Of a stretch of DNA of 39,604 nucleotides, positions 38,785-39,604 are shown in pieces. This DNA is from Myxococcales bacterium. GTDB taxonomy: Bacteria > Myxococcota_A > Bradymonadia > Bradymonadales > Bradymonadaceae. Both the position numbers and the translations under genes were made by a program. Each line of letters opens with the position of its first letter. Position 1 is the stretch's first letter. Location of the stretch: contig JALSKP010000724.1 of assembly GCA_026988815.1 (NCBI GenBank), positions 1 through 39,604 of the forward strand. The letters run 5' to 3'. Below the pieces are notes generated by a model. It ran no database searches and was not told the DNA's origin. It saw nothing but the letters and a program-made list of their open reading frames with translations.

Positions 38785-39604
38785 ATGAAAAGGTATAAAA
38801 TCGAAAACTGGACCTATGAAGATATCTGTGAATGCAAACCACCGGAGGGCGAAGGTTTTGAACTTCGCTTTCCTGTCAAGGTTTTGGAGAGCCTTCGAAA
38901 ATTAACGTTTTTTAGAGAAGAGGGGCAACATTCTCAAAGTCGATTCGCATTATTAAAACGCGTAGGTATTGATGAAACTATTTTCCAAAGTGCGCATTTT
39001 TCAGCCTTTGGGTTTCCGCATATTTTAGAACATTCAACGCTTGATTTTTCGGATCCAAAGACGTGGCAACAATTTACGAAGACTTCAGGCAAGGGATGTG
39101 AAAAATGGGTTTTAAAAACGCTCAAAAACGCGCATTTGGACTGTTTTGAGGTGGAATCAAATCCCGATGGTGGACTCAGCACTTGTAGCTTACTCACTGG
39201 AAAACGTAGAGATCTTCATCTAAGTTTTTTCGAACTTCCACTTCGCAAAGGAGATTATTTTCTAGGAAGATTGTTCGAGACCCCGAAAGGAAATTTCGTA
39301 ACTTTTCCATTCGTTCTCACAAAAGAAGATGCCCTAGAATGTGTAACAACCTTGCAAAATATTTATGTGAGATCAAAGAAGGTTTCTTGGAAAAGCTTCA
39401 TGAAAAATGAGGGTGCGATTTCCTGCTTGTCTTTCCTCGTGGGTTTATTGAACACGTCCTTGTCCGCGGACATGGCATTATCAGGGCTTGGCCCCCATGC
39501 CTTGGTTTCTCTACAAAATGCATTTTCGGCTTTATCTGGGAACGTGGAATGCGAAAAATGCCTGTATGAAGGATTTACAAAAGAAGGGTGGATGTATTCC
39601 TTTG
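38785..39604 (+). CDS. Unknown protein, cut by window end (273 residues visible)
   Basis: The frame opens at an ATG with AGGGGA just ahead and stays open to the last base. The visible part begins MKRYKIENWTYEDICE and contains FELRFPVKVLESLRKLTFF, two long helical stretches and a CEKC pair near the cut end (NVECEKCLYEGF). There is no signal peptide or obvious membrane segment, and I recognise no family. A TTGACA hexamer lies at 38703-38708 on this strand, but no matching -10 box stands at the right distance. Confidence 0.7.
   Translation, partial: MKRYKIENWTYEDICECKPPEGEGFELRFPVKVLESLRKLTFFREEGQHSQSRFALLKRVGIDETIFQSAHFSAFGFPHILEHSTLDFSDPKTWQQFTKTSGKGCEKWVLKTLKNAHLDCFEVESNPDGGLSTCSLLTGKRRDLHLSFFELPLRKGDYFLGRLFETPKGNFVTFPFVLTKEDALECVTTLQNIYVRSKKVSWKSFMKNEGAISCLSFLVGLLNTSLSADMALSGLGPHALVSLQNAFSALSGNVECEKCLYEGFTKEGWMYSF

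Overview
The window looks like a chromosomal segment of a didermic bacterium from the former Deltaproteobacteria, most likely near Myxococcota/Bradymonadota. The evidence is a run of small lipoproteins with Asp/Ser/Lys-rich linkers, a von Willebrand-type lipoprotein, Cys-rich lipoproteins, a Hanks-type kinase with an HRDISPHN catalytic loop, a PhaR-type regulator and an outer-membrane barrel. Base composition is balanced to slightly AT-leaning by eye. Taxonomy is inferred from gene style only; there is no rRNA or tRNA in the window.

Layout. (1) 1-448: 3' end of an acyl-CoA dehydrogenase, with a terminator hairpin at its stop. (2) 450-7601, minus strand: a tight run of seven genes: outer-membrane barrel, phaR, MJ0042 zinc-ribbon membrane protein, HEAT-like protein, KamB-like P-loop protein, a 569-residue unknown, and a truncated haemoglobin. 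(3) 7602-8159: gene-poor gap holding a long palindromic repeat and perhaps one tiny ORF. (4) 8160-11703, plus strand: VWA-like lipoprotein, monoacylglycerol-lipase-like hydrolase and an exported HEAT protein. (5) 11762-13816, minus: small unknown, msrA (its 3' end runs through a palindromic repeat) and a lipoprotein hydrolase; diverging from them, a prolyl-oligopeptidase lipoprotein. (6) 16305-19043, minus: three overlapping genes, namely a 69-residue unknown, a helicase-associated-domain protein without a helicase, and a rearranged MazG-like protein. (7) 19117-21405, minus: an NCS1 nucleobase transporter and a SurA-like lipoprotein. (8) 21742-26251, plus: gyrB, a PH-like membrane protein and a Ser/Thr kinase, joined by overlapping stop/start codons. 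(9) 26254-30289, minus: KAP ATPase, then a GMC dehydrogenase with its Tat-exported small subunit, then a Cys-rich lipoprotein. (10) 30347-33409, minus: lipoprotein, M48 protease and dynamin-like GTPase in one operon. (11) 33798-39604: a GH43-like propeller lipoprotein, a caspase/gingipain-like lipoprotein with PPC and P domains, a TPR protein and the start of an unknown gene.

How it fits together. Much of the window concerns the cell envelope: about eight predicted lipoproteins, a barrel, several exported hydrolases, a membrane-remodelling GTPase and a transmembrane kinase. The gene sets that most deserve follow-up are lipoprotein/M48/dynamin-like, 69-aa/helicase-associated/MazG-like, gyrB/PH/kinase, and the KamB-like protein with its unknown partner. 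Start codons were set by ribosome-binding sites; several genes use GTG or TTG.
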